Source: Mucilaginibacter dorajii (GTDB lineage: Bacteria > Bacteroidota > Bacteroidia > Sphingobacteriales > Sphingobacteriaceae). Taken from it: a stretch of 64,000 nucleotides of DNA. The position numbers and the translations under genes are program-made. The stretch spans positions 62,001-126,000 of the forward strand of contig NZ_JANTYS010000012.1 in assembly GCF_024808255.1 (NCBI RefSeq), written 5' to 3'. Positions 51,937-60,890 of this stretch are shown here, piece after piece (the first letter of the stretch is position 1; every line of letters starts with the position of its first letter). The notes below the pieces were generated by a model. It did not search any database. It was not told where the DNA came from and saw nothing but the letters and a program-made list of their open reading frames with translations.

Positions 51937-53376
51937 ATGAAAAAGTGCAGATCGGTCATCGTTTTATTCCTCTTGCTCTTCGGCCTTATCGCCGGGGCCC
52001 AAACCCGCAACTCGCTGGTTTTGGGTAAAGAGCATTTGATACTGATGCTTGATCTTGGCTCTTCAAAACCACAGCTGGATACAATTCTTACTAAAGCCGG
52101 CATCAAAACCATCAACACATCTGCCATTTTACACGGCGACTTTACGGCATTAACCGCAGACGGCTGGAAACTGGCTAAACGCGAAAAAAATACGGCAGTC
52201 TTTAACCGTTCGCTTAAAGACCTTGATATAAACCCGCAAAACCAGCCGGTACTCATCACCACCAATATAGCACCAGATCATGATATCAATCCCGGCGTAC
52301 CCGGTTACCCCGACGATGAAACCTTCGGCATCAATAAATTCATGAGGCTAACCGTTTATGATCTGCCATCGGGCTTAACCCGCTTTTACCTACCGGGCTT
52401 TTTGAGGGCAAAACGGGTTTTGCTATCGGGTAGCTTTAACAATTGGAGCACCCTCAAGGGCACCATGTTAAAAACCGACAGCGGCTGGGTTGCCGATGTA
52501 AAATTGGCCCCGGGTGTGTACGAATACAAATACATTATTGACGGCCGCTGGCAACGCGATAGGGATAACCTGCAACAACATCCCGATGGCTTTAACGATG
52601 TAAACTCGGTTTACTATAAGTATAACCATACCTTCACCCTTAAAGGTTATACCAATGTTAAAAAGGTAACCTTGGCAGGCAGTTTCAATAATTGGGATGC
52701 CAACAACATTGTACTTCAAAAAATTGGTAACGCCTGGCAAACCCGGTTTTATCTGCATGATGGCACGCATACCTACCGCTTTTTAGTAGATGGACAATGG
52801 CTTACCGACCCTGCAAACCCAACCACGATAAAAGATGCCGACGGGCATATCAATTCGGTATTAAACCAGGGCGAAACCGTTACATTTAAGCTTACCGGCT
52901 ATACCCAGGCCAAAAAGGTTTACCTGGCTGGTACGTTCAACAACTGGAAACCTGGCGAGATCCTTCTCAAAAAAACAACCACAGGCTGGGCTATCCCCAT
53001 CATTGTGCCAGCTGGCAACTATGGCTATAAATTTATTGTTGATGGCAACTGGATAACCGACCCGGTGAACCCACGCCACCTTACCGAGGGGGGCATTTCC
53101 AATTCATTCATCAGTATAAAACCCAATTACACCTTTAAACTTGCAGGCTACGGCAAAGCCAGAAGCGTGCACATTGCCGGCAATTTTAACGATTGGGACC
53201 CCGATGGCTTAGTGATGGACCATACCGGTAACGAATGGACCATCAAAATGTACCTTAAACAGGGAAAATACCGCTACAAATTCCTGGTAGATGGTAAATG
53301 GATCCTTGATCCCGGCAACAAGCTATACGAGCAAAACGAACACAACAGCGGGAATTCTTTTATTTGGATAGAGTGA
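51937..53376 (+). CDS. Secreted protein with four tandem AMPK/CBM48-like glycan-binding modules
   Basis: A 479-aa exported protein. I chose the ATG at 51937 (MKKCRSVIVLFLLLFGLIAGA, cleavage near 21) over an in-frame one 30 bp upstream inside the previous gene. An N-terminal domain of unknown type (about 24-145) is followed by four repeats of 83-84 residues. Each has the glycogen-binding-domain signature: F-N-N-W at 167-170, 250-253 and 334-337 and F-N-D-W at 417-420. The pattern Y-x-Y-K-F-x-V-D-G-x-W-x-x-D-P also recurs. This is the AMPK beta/CBM48 fold, normally one copy next to an amylase or kinase domain; here it is fourfold with no enzyme. Likely binds alpha-glucan at the periplasm or surface. 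Confidence 0.88.
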   Translation: MKKCRSVIVLFLLLFGLIAGAQTRNSLVLGKEHLILMLDLGSSKPQLDTILTKAGIKTINTSAILHGDFTALTADGWKLAKREKNTAVFNRSLKDLDINPQNQPVLITTNIAPDHDINPGVPGYPDDETFGINKFMRLTVYDLPSGLTRFYLPGFLRAKRVLLSGSFNNWSTLKGTMLKTDSGWVADVKLAPGVYEYKYIIDGRWQRDRDNLQQHPDGFNDVNSVYYKYNHTFTLKGYTNVKKVTLAGSFNNWDANNIVLQKIGNAWQTRFYLHDGTHTYRFLVDGQWLTDPANPTTIKDADGHINSVLNQGETVTFKLTGYTQAKKVYLAGTFNNWKPGEILLKKTTTGWAIPIIVPAGNYGYKFIVDGNWITDPVNPRHLTEGGISNSFISIKPNYTFKLAGYGKARSVHIAGNFNDWDPDGLVMDHTGNEWTIKMYLKQGKYRYKFLVDGKWILDPGNKLYEQNEHNSGNSFIWIE

Positions 53377-53379
53377 CGG

Positions 53380-53533
53380 AGAGTCAAGAGATTAGAATCA
53401 AGAGTTAAGACAGGAAAAATATAGGGGCTTTAAATTAAAAGGGGCTTTTGATATCATTTAGCAAGTTCAAAAAATACGCAATACGCTCAAAACCAATAAA
53501 AATCTTAATTCTTGATTCTTAATTCTTGACTCT
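53380..53533. repeat. Word-repeat element F, copy 2
   Basis: Left arm 53380-53410 (GAGTCAAGAGATTAGAATC). Right arm 53502-53533 holds its inverse twice (CTTAATTCTTGATTCTTAA). It begins 4 nt after the stop codon and ends before PhzF. No ORF inside. Confidence 0.8.
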
Positions 53534-53566
53534 ACTCCCTATATTAGCTAATAACACCAAAAAGCC

Positions 53567-54358
53567 ATGACTATTCCTATATACCAGGCCGATGCCTTTA
53601 CTGATACTTTGTTTGGCGGCAACCCGGCAGCTATTTGTCCGCTTGAGGAGTGGTTGCCCGATGCTACTATGCAAAAGATAGCCATTGAAAACAACCTGGC
53701 CGAGACAGCTTTTTTTGTAAAGACCGAAGCCGGCTATAAACTTCGCTGGTTTACACCCGAATATGAAATTGACCTTTGCGGCCATGCTACCCTGGCATCG
53801 GCGCATATATTGTTTACCGAATTAGGTTTTGATGGTAACGAAATTCATTTTGAAACCCTAAAAGCCGGCACGCTTCATATTAAACGCGATAGCGATAAGT
53901 ACACCATGGATTTTCCATCGCGGCCACCTATCCCCATCGAGCCACCAAACGGACTGGCCGAAGCACTGGGCGAAAAACAACCAAGGGCTTTCTTAAGGTC
54001 AAGGGACTATTTCCTGGTTTATGAAAGCGAGCAGGATATTAAAGACCTTACACCCGATTTTTACGCCCTGTCAAAAATGGATACCGTAGGCGTAATAGCT
54101 ACAGCGCCAGGCGATAATTCGGATTTTGTTTCCCGTTTTTTCGCACCCGGCGCGGGCATTCCCGAAGACCCAGTTACAGGATCGGCACATTGTAACCTTA
54201 TCCCCTACTGGGCAAAAAAACTGGGCAAAAACAACCTTCATGCCTACCAGATCTCGGCCCGCCGCGGCGAACTCTGGTGCGAACTCAAAGGCGACCGCGT
54301 GCTCATGAGCGGCAAAGCGGTAACGTATTTAAAGGGCGAAATTATTATTAGTCATTAG
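53567..54358 (+). CDS. PhzF-family isomerase
   Basis: A 263-aa protein with the diaminopimelate-epimerase fold of the PhzF family. The catalytic Glu46 is in NNLAETAFF, followed by RWFTPEYEIDLCGHATLASAH, and the C-terminal half has FFAPGAGIPEDPVTGSAH. PhzF catalyses a proton shift in phenazine synthesis, but most family members, like this one, stand outside any phenazine cluster and their substrate is unknown. Monocistronic. Its last codons (S, H and the TAG) lie within the TTAGTCA repeat, so the C-terminus has been shaped by repeat DNA. Confidence 0.92.
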   Translation: MTIPIYQADAFTDTLFGGNPAAICPLEEWLPDATMQKIAIENNLAETAFFVKTEAGYKLRWFTPEYEIDLCGHATLASAHILFTELGFDGNEIHFETLKAGTLHIKRDSDKYTMDFPSRPPIPIEPPNGLAEALGEKQPRAFLRSRDYFLVYESEQDIKDLTPDFYALSKMDTVGVIATAPGDNSDFVSRFFAPGAGIPEDPVTGSAHCNLIPYWAKKLGKNNLHAYQISARRGELWCELKGDRVLMSGKAVTYLKGEIIISH

Positions 54359-54424
54359 TTCATTAGTTCATTAGTTGGAACTTGATTAAACTTGCGAAGT
54401 TTTAAAAACTTCGCAAGTTTTTTT
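54348..54424. repeat. Repeat D, copy 2
   Basis: TTAGTCA, then TTAGTTCA twice, and GGAACTTGATT, followed by the same 16-bp inverted repeat as copy 1 (54388-54403 and 54405-54420) and four T. From GGAACTTG through the hairpin it is identical to 48363-48406. It provides the stop codon of the PhzF gene. Confidence 0.9.
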
Positions 54425-54425
54425 G

Positions 54426-54715
54426 TCTGAACCGGGATTTGTCTGCACCACGATTTATCAGATTATAGGATTAACAGAATTTCCTTTCAAGTTCACAAAC
54501 ACGTTGTAAGTCAAAATCCAAAAAATCTGATAAATCTGTTTAATCCCAGTTCAGAAAAAAACTTAAACGCAGAGCAGCTGAAAGCTGCAACCATAATACC
54601 CACGGGCTGAAAGCCCGTGGGAGCGTTGTTTTATTTTAGTCCTTTGTCTTTTATCCAAAAGTCCTCTGTCCCAAAAGTCTAAAAATCCCACAGTCTCACA
54701 ATCCAAAAATCTCTT
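54426..54715. repeat. Stack of three more repeat elements before smc
   Basis: 54426-54556 has inverted arms (ATTTATCAGATTATAGGAT, then ATCTGATAAATCTGTTTAAT). 54599-54621 is a compact perfect hairpin (CCCACGGGCT / AGCCCGTGGG). 54638-54715 repeats G/H-type words (AAAAGTCCTCTGTCCC). Together with repeat D the 420-bp gap is almost wholly repeats. Confidence 0.7.
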
Positions 54716-54778
54716 TCAATAATCAAAAAAATATGATTACTTTGAAGGTTAAATTTTTGCAAGGATACAACAGGATAA

Positions 54779-57700
54779 ATGCAGCTTACCCGCTTAGAAA
54801 TCAAGGGCTTTAAAAGTTTCGGAGATAAGATCACCATTAATTTTAATGAGGGTGTAACTGCTATTGTGGGGCCTAACGGCTGCGGTAAATCAAACGTGGT
54901 GGATTCTATCCGCTGGGTTTTGGGCGAGCAGAGCACCAAGATGTTACGATCTGAAAAGATGGATAACGTAATATTTAACGGCAGCAAGAGCCGTAAGCCC
55001 GCTAACCTTGCTGAAGTTTCCCTCACTTTTGATAACACCAAAAACGTACTCCCTACAGATTATTCGCAGGTTACGCTTACCCGCAAGCTTTACCGCACGG
55101 GCGAAAGTGAGTACCGCCTCAACGATGTACAGTGCCGTTTAAAAGACATTACCGACCTTTTCCTGGATACGGGTATTGGTTCGGATTCCTACTCCATCAT
55201 CGAGTTACGGATGATTGATGAGATCATCACCAACAAAGAAGGCTCTCGTCGTAATTTGTTTGAGGAAGCATCGGGTATCTCCAAATACAAACTCCGCAAA
55301 AAACAAACTTTTAACAAGTTAAAGGATACCGAGGCCGACCTGGAACGGGTGGAGGATTTGCTTTTCGAGATAGAAAAGAACCTTAAATCGCTGGAGAACC
55401 AGGCTAAAAAAACAGAACGCTATTACCGTATAAAGGAGCAATATAAAACGCTCAGTGTTATGCTTGCTTCCTTCAGGATCGTATCCTTCAGCGAATCGTT
55501 AAAGAAAATTGAAGACCTGGAGCAAAAGCAAAAAGCAGATAAGGGCGGCATTGTTGCCCAGATAGATACTTTGGAGGCTGCCTTGCAGCAACAAAAACTG
55601 GATAGCATTATCCGCGAGAAAAACCTATCGGTACAACAAAAAACTACCAATGAGTTTATATCGAAGATCCGCGCTTATGAAAGCGAGAAAAAGATCAAAA
55701 ACGAGCAACTCAAGTTTCAACAGGATAAGGAAGCAAGGTTAACCGACGAACTGGATAAGGATAAAAACCAGCTTAACCACGTTTTATACAATATTAAACG
55801 TCTGAGCGAGGAAAAGGCTTTGGAGGATGAAACCCTGCAAAAAATTCAAAGCAGGCTTTTTGAACTGAAGGAAGCGGTTGATGAATTGCGCGGGCAGCAA
55901 GCTGAAGCACGCAACGAATTAACCGAGATAACCGGTATCAACACCCGCCTGCAAAACCAGGCTTACAAGGCCGAAAAGGATATTGATATCCTGCAAATTC
56001 AGCAACAGGCCTTGGAGCAGGAAAGCCAGCGTAATATGGAAGATACCACCAATAAGGAGGTGGAGCTTTCGCACTTTAACCAGGTAGTTGCCGAACTGGC
56101 CAACCGCAAGGAAACGCTGGACCATGACTATCAATCGGCACTTGATTTTGAGAATAAATTAAAAGAACAGATAGCCGAAACGGATACTGAACTGGCATCG
56201 GTAAAAGATAGTATCATTAAAGAAAGCCGTACACTTGATGCCAAACAAAACGAGTACAACCTAACCAAAAGCATGGTGGATAACCTGGAAGGATTCCCGG
56301 AGTCCATTCGCTTTTTAAAGAAAAATGCCGACTGGGCTAAAAATGCCCCGCTATTTAGCGATGTGCTGTTTTGTAAGGAAGAATACCGCGTAGCTATCGA
56401 AAACTACCTGGAGCCATTAATGAACTACTACGTAGTTGAAAACTACGATGAGGCTATAAAGGCTATCCAGTTGCTGAGCAACGCGGCCCGCGGTCGTGCG
56501 CACTTCTTCATCCTTGAAAATTATACCGAAGAAAACCCAACCAGCCCCGCTTTTGAAAACGCGGGCGCGGTATCGGCATTAAAGGTAATTGAGGTTGATA
56601 AACGCTATACCCGCCTTTGTAACCATTTATTAAAAAATGTTTACCTGGTTGATGATGATAAAGACCAGCAAATTAACAACGCCGCCCTGCCGGATGGTGT
56701 GGTGCTGATTGGCAAAAGTGGCAAGTTCAACAAATCAAAACATACTATGGCCGGTGGTTCGGTAGGCTTGTTTGAGGGTAAAAGGATTGGTCGTGCAAAA
56801 AATTTAGAGAACCTGGCCAAGGAGATCAAAGGCATTGAGAGTAATGTAAACCTGCTAAAGACAAAATCAGATGAGCTGCAAAGCCGTTTGAGTGCCCTTA
56901 AGGCATCTACCAAAGCCGCCGAGATCAACGAGCAGCAGATGATCATTAACCGGCTAAATACCGAGCTGATCACCGTTAAAACACGCCAGGAACAATATCA
57001 AACATTTATTGAAAACAGCCTTAACCGCAAGGAAGATATAGCCCGTAAAATTACCGGCATCAGCGAGGAAATGATGAACCTGCATCCGCTGCTGGTCGAT
57101 TTAAAAACGCAAAAGCAAATTCAAAACGAGCTGCTGGTTGATAAGCAGGCTGCGTTTAATGAGCTTAACGAATACGTATCGGTACAATCAAACGCTTATA
57201 ACCAGGAAAACATTAAGTTCCATCAGCAGCAAAATAAGGTATCGGGGTTGGTAAAAGATTTAGATTACCGCGATACGCAGCAGGAAAGCCTGGAAACCCG
57301 TATCAAACAAAACAGCAGCGAGTTGGAGAAAGTTAAAATAGCGATACAGGATAACCTGAAACAGGCTGATAACTCCGACGATGACCTGCTGGAAATGTAC
57401 GAGCAAAAAGAAAACCTGGAAAAAGCCACCCAACAAGCCGAACAGGAACACTACCAATGGCGCGGTCAGATCACCGAAAACGAGAACGAGATCTCGGCCC
57501 TTCGGCGTAAAAAAGATAATCACGAAGTAATTGAGAACGAGCTGCGCGATGAACGCAATAACCTGAAGCTGGAACTTAATGCCCTTAAAGAACGCCTTTC
57601 TGTTGAGTTTAACATCGATATAGAAGACCTGCCCGAAACCGAGCCACCTGCCGAAAGTGAGCAGGAGCTGCGCGAAAAAGCCGAGAAACTCAAGAAACAA

Positions 57701-58318
57701 TTAGATGATTTTGGAGCCATTAACCCAATGGCAGTTGAGGCTTATAACGAAATGAACGAACGTTATACCTTTATCCAGGCCCAAAAGAAGGATTTGAGCG
57801 AGGCCAAAGCATCGCTATTAGCCACCATACAGGAGATTGACGATACCGCCAAAGAGAAATTCATGCATGCCTTTATCATGGTGCGCGAGAATTTTATCAA
57901 GGTATTTCGTTCGCTGTTTAATGATGAGGATTCCTGCGATTTGATCCTGACCGATCCAAGTCACCCGTTAGAGTCTGATATTGATATTATTGCCAAGCCA
58001 AAGGGCAAGCGTCCGCTATCCATTAACCAGCTATCTGGTGGCGAAAAAACATTGACAGCTACCGCTATCCTGTTCTCGCTTTATTTGTTAAAGCCTGCCC
58101 CCTTCTGTATTTTTGATGAGGTTGATGCCCCGCTTGATGATACCAATATTGACAAGTTCAATAACATCATCCGCACGTTTTCAAAAGATTCGCAATTCAT
58201 CATTGTATCACACAACAAGCGCACCATTGCCAGTACTGATGTTATTTACGGCGTAACCATGGTTGAGCAGGGCATTTCGCGCGTGGTACCTGTGGATTTA
58301 CGGGAACTGGCCGATTAA
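54779..58318 (+). CDS. smc: Chromosome segregation protein SMC
   Basis: A 1179-aa SMC ATPase that organises and segregates the chromosome with ScpA/ScpB. Walker A is GPNGCGKS (31-38). Long coiled coils flank a hinge at about 510-650 (GFPESIRFLKKNADW, YYVVENYDEAIKAIQLL). The C-terminal head has the signature LSGGEKTLTATAILFSLY and Walker B FCIFDEVDAPLDD. Length is normal for bacterial SMC. ScpA and ScpB are not encoded in this window. Monocistronic, with a clean 16-bp terminator. Confidence 0.96.
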   Translation: MQLTRLEIKGFKSFGDKITINFNEGVTAIVGPNGCGKSNVVDSIRWVLGEQSTKMLRSEKMDNVIFNGSKSRKPANLAEVSLTFDNTKNVLPTDYSQVTLTRKLYRTGESEYRLNDVQCRLKDITDLFLDTGIGSDSYSIIELRMIDEIITNKEGSRRNLFEEASGISKYKLRKKQTFNKLKDTEADLERVEDLLFEIEKNLKSLENQAKKTERYYRIKEQYKTLSVMLASFRIVSFSESLKKIEDLEQKQKADKGGIVAQIDTLEAALQQQKLDSIIREKNLSVQQKTTNEFISKIRAYESEKKIKNEQLKFQQDKEARLTDELDKDKNQLNHVLYNIKRLSEEKALEDETLQKIQSRLFELKEAVDELRGQQAEARNELTEITGINTRLQNQAYKAEKDIDILQIQQQALEQESQRNMEDTTNKEVELSHFNQVVAELANRKETLDHDYQSALDFENKLKEQIAETDTELASVKDSIIKESRTLDAKQNEYNLTKSMVDNLEGFPESIRFLKKNADWAKNAPLFSDVLFCKEEYRVAIENYLEPLMNYYVVENYDEAIKAIQLLSNAARGRAHFFILENYTEENPTSPAFENAGAVSALKVIEVDKRYTRLCNHLLKNVYLVDDDKDQQINNAALPDGVVLIGKSGKFNKSKHTMAGGSVGLFEGKRIGRAKNLENLAKEIKGIESNVNLLKTKSDELQSRLSALKASTKAAEINEQQMIINRLNTELITVKTRQEQYQTFIENSLNRKEDIARKITGISEEMMNLHPLLVDLKTQKQIQNELLVDKQAAFNELNEYVSVQSNAYNQENIKFHQQQNKVSGLVKDLDYRDTQQESLETRIKQNSSELEKVKIAIQDNLKQADNSDDDLLEMYEQKENLEKATQQAEQEHYQWRGQITENENEISALRRKKDNHEVIENELRDERNNLKLELNALKERLSVEFNIDIEDLPETEPPAESEQELREKAEKLKKQLDDFGAINPMAVEAYNEMNERYTFIQAQKKDLSEAKASLLATIQEIDDTAKEKFMHAFIMVRENFIKVFRSLFNDEDSCDLILTDPSHPLESDIDIIAKPKGKRPLSINQLSGGEKTLTATAILFSLYLLKPAPFCIFDEVDAPLDDTNIDKFNNIIRTFSKDSQFIIVSHNKRTIASTDVIYGVTMVEQGISRVVPVDLRELAD

Positions 58319-58342
58319 CCAATAAGACATTTCTACAAACAG

Positions 58343-58378
58343 AAATAGGGCAAATGATGATGATCATTTGCCCTATTT
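58343..58378. terminator. Terminator between smc and the S41 peptidase
   Basis: A perfect 16-bp stem (58343-58358 with 58363-58378; AAATAGGGCAAATGAT) with a 4-nt loop, 24 nt after the smc stop and 28 nt from the convergent stop. Confidence 0.9.
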
Positions 58379-58406
58379 GGTATTTTATCAACTTTAAGCG
58401 TTTGGT

Positions 58407-59915
58407 TTATCTTTTAGCTCTCAGGGTTTTGCCGCCTACCATACCTCTAAACTTACGGCTATCAAGTACAAGCGTTTGATGTTGTATTTGCAGATCAGTA
58501 AGTTTTTGAGCTGATGACAAGCTTTCAACCTTCGGTTTGGAAACTGAATAATTGCCGGTTTTTATAAAATTCAGGGCGTGTTGTAATAACACTTCGGTAC
58601 TATCACCAAAATCCTTGGTTACGTCGTCATCGTCTTTATAACCGGGGTAAGTTGTTGAACCAGGCTCCATTCCCAAATAATAGCCACCTTGGTTTGCAGA
58701 GTTACGGGTTTCAAACTGAGGAACATACAACTGATACTTATTGATGTCAATAGCAAAGAAGCCTACGGGTTTACCATAAGATGTACGGCCAATAAGTTTG
58801 ACATCCATATGTGGCAGCAAGTTATTTATGGTTAACTCACTGGCCGATGCCGTAGATGCTGTAACAATAAAAAATACACGGCTTATATTTAATGAACCAA
58901 CTTTTGAAAAGGTAACTCTGTTGTTAGCGGGTAAAAAATCGCCTTTGTTAATGTCATATATGGCACTTAATAAAGGGTGATTATCTGCCTGTAGTTTATC
59001 GTTATAATAATAGGTAAACATCTGCCCGCCGTTGTTGGCTGATGGCACTATCAGGTTATCAAGATATTGAGCTGTAGCCACAGAGCCACCGCCATTATAA
59101 CGTAAATCAACAACTAATTCGCTGACTTTGGCATCGGTAAACGCGTTGAACGCTTTAAGCAATTGCGGTGAAGCGTTATCTGGTACTGTAAATTCGTTAA
59201 AAACAATATAACCTACCTTTTTTGTGCCAATTGTAAAAATCTTGTATGTTAAAACAGGGTTGGCTGTATACTCAGCAACTTTTATTGAAACATTAAGTTG
59301 CGTACCATCGGGCTTGGTAACCGTCATGGTAAACGGACTGGTTCCAAATATCGTATTGACTACAAATTGCAGGTCTGAGTCATTATCTGCATTAAGGCCG
59401 GTGCGCCCGTTAAGTTTGGTTATTTGATACCCTCTTTTTAGCCCTGCCGAATCGGCCGGCGAACCTGGATATACATATTTAACATACAGACTGGTAGCAC
59501 TTGGAAAAAACACGGAAAATCCAAAATCGCCGCTGCTGCCACCAAGCTGAGTGGATACCGATCCATCATCGATAAAAGAGTATTTAGCTTCTCCTGGCGC
59601 TGGCAAATAATTTTCATAAGGCAATCCGGTTGCCGGGTTTATTTTGTATTGCGATAATTTATCAACCTCACTGGTAAGCGCATTGGCATCGGTTGACCCC
59701 GTAAAGCTACGCGGCGCAAAGGTTTTATAATCGGGCAGCGCATCATACCACAAATAAGTTTCCTTGGTATACAGGTAAACCGAATCTTTAATCAGATCGA
59801 GTGTTGTTGGCTTTGTGGTAGAGGTATCATTGGGCTTAATTACATTTTTGCTTTTTGAACAGGCTGTTAGCAAACCTGCAAAAACAACAAGCGTGAAGTA
59901 AAGTATTTTTTTCAT
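58407..59915 (-). CDS. S41-family (carboxy-terminal processing type) peptidase lipoprotein
   Basis: A 502-aa lipoprotein; the ATG at 59915 gives lipobox LLTAC. The order is an N-terminal helical region (KDSVYLYTKETYLWYDALP), a PDZ domain (about 130-215, YVYPGSPADSAGLKRGYQI), and the S41 catalytic fold with VVDLRYNGGGSVATAQYLDN and the catalytic serine in TASTASASELTINNL. Its Lys partner is expected some 25 residues later (GRTSYGKPVG). Family role is processing of secreted proteins at their C-termini or general periplasmic proteolysis; the target is unknown. Monocistronic. Confidence 0.92.
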   Translation of the reverse strand: MKKILYFTLVVFAGLLTACSKSKNVIKPNDTSTTKPTTLDLIKDSVYLYTKETYLWYDALPDYKTFAPRSFTGSTDANALTSEVDKLSQYKINPATGLPYENYLPAPGEAKYSFIDDGSVSTQLGGSSGDFGFSVFFPSATSLYVKYVYPGSPADSAGLKRGYQITKLNGRTGLNADNDSDLQFVVNTIFGTSPFTMTVTKPDGTQLNVSIKVAEYTANPVLTYKIFTIGTKKVGYIVFNEFTVPDNASPQLLKAFNAFTDAKVSELVVDLRYNGGGSVATAQYLDNLIVPSANNGGQMFTYYYNDKLQADNHPLLSAIYDINKGDFLPANNRVTFSKVGSLNISRVFFIVTASTASASELTINNLLPHMDVKLIGRTSYGKPVGFFAIDINKYQLYVPQFETRNSANQGGYYLGMEPGSTTYPGYKDDDDVTKDFGDSTEVLLQHALNFIKTGNYSVSKPKVESLSSAQKLTDLQIQHQTLVLDSRKFRGMVGGKTLRAKR

Positions 59916-59971
59916 GTACAAATGAATTACAAGGAGTTAACGAAATAAAAATAAGTATCTTACAAAAAGTG

Positions 59972-60580
59972 CTACAAAAATTTCTCTACGCTTAAATAGT
60001 CAATTCCTACTGTCTCGGCACATAAATTGTCAATTTCAGAATTTCCTATCATTAAAATATCCCGTCGTTGCAGGTTATGTTCCTGCATCAGCAGGTGAAT
60101 AACATCCGGTTCGGGCTTAGGCGCGGTTTCTTCCGCGAAATAGCAGGTAAGATATGGTTCCAGTTTATGCCACTCAACTTGTTTAATTTTATTAACCTGT
60201 TGAGGTACATTCCCGTTGGTTACAATAAATAGTTTCTTTCTATCTACAACAACTTCCTGGATTAAGGTAAGCATATTTTGGTATAATAACAATTTTAAAG
60301 GCAGCTTGGCGGTTATCAGCAGGTTATCAAATTTATCGCGGTAGCCTTCAGCCACCGGGTATTCTTTGGCCAGTATATCAAAAACCTCGTCGGCTCCCTG
60401 GTTTATATACGTATCTGTCATCAATTTGGTTGTGGGTTTAGCATCAACCAATTCCACATACTCCAGCATATTGGCAAACAGGTAATAAACCTGGTACAAA
60501 TAGTCTTTAGCCGGAAATAACACATCATCCAGCTCCAAAATGAACACGGTTTTACGCTTATCAATATCCTTATACTTCAT
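59972..60580 (-). CDS. HAD-superfamily protein with altered catalytic motifs (possible pseudoenzyme)
   Basis: A 202-aa HAD-like protein. The ATG at 60580 overlaps the stop of the preceding gene by 11 bp, so the two are coupled. Motif I reads I-L-E-L-D-D-V-L: the nucleophile Asp of D-x-D is replaced by Glu16, while Asp18 and Asp19 are kept. Motif II (FIVTNGNVPQQ) and motif III (PKPEPDVIHLLM) look normal. Motif IV is IGNSEIDN, where the family has GDS-x-x-D. With Glu for the nucleophile and Asn in motif IV, phosphatase activity is doubtful; a binding or regulatory role is inferred. Confidence 0.8.
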   Translation of the reverse strand: MKYKDIDKRKTVFILELDDVLFPAKDYLYQVYYLFANMLEYVELVDAKPTTKLMTDTYINQGADEVFDILAKEYPVAEGYRDKFDNLLITAKLPLKLLLYQNMLTLIQEVVVDRKKLFIVTNGNVPQQVNKIKQVEWHKLEPYLTCYFAEETAPKPEPDVIHLLMQEHNLQRRDILMIGNSEIDNLCAETVGIDYLSVEKFL

Positions 60581-60878
60581 TGGCACCGGCCACTATTTTT
60601 ATATTGTATTCATTAAATAACACTTCAGATTGCTGTAATAAGGCAATTTCCTGGTCGCGGAACACATAAACCAGTTCAACCTCCAGGTCAAGGCACTGGG
60701 CCAGCATTTCATGCGTATAACTTGCCGATGCAGGATTGGGCAAGCGTACCAATTGACCAGGTTTCAGCATAAAATCGGGCAGATCCATGTAATCGCCCAT
60801 GATGATGTTATCGCCGTTCAGTTTATTTTTTAAACGATAGGCTGGTGCAGCGTTAGCCGCGGTGATCAGTATCTTCAA
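60570..60878 (-). CDS. Small protein with a Rossmann/pre-ATP-grasp-like N-terminus (102 aa)
   Basis: A 102-aa soluble protein. The first 35 residues (KILITAANAAPAYRLKNKLN) look like the nucleotide- or pre-ATP-grasp beta-alpha-beta unit found at the front of carbamoyl-phosphate-type or epimerase-like enzymes. The rest (VELVYVFRDQEIALLQQSEVL) has no known motif. It starts at a TTG (60878), 12 bp after the LolD gene, and overlaps the HAD-like gene. It may act with the HAD-like protein. Function not established. Confidence 0.65.
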   Translation of the reverse strand: MKILITAANAAPAYRLKNKLNGDNIIMGDYMDLPDFMLKPGQLVRLPNPASASYTHEMLAQCLDLEVELVYVFRDQEIALLQQSEVLFNEYNIKIVAGANEV

Positions 60879-60890
60879 TTTATAATAGCG

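Noticed and set aside
57260-57700. 146-codon antisense ORF inside smc
   Set aside because: A shadow of the coiled-coil coding frame; Leu/Phe-rich composition arises from the complement of Gln, Lys and Glu codons.
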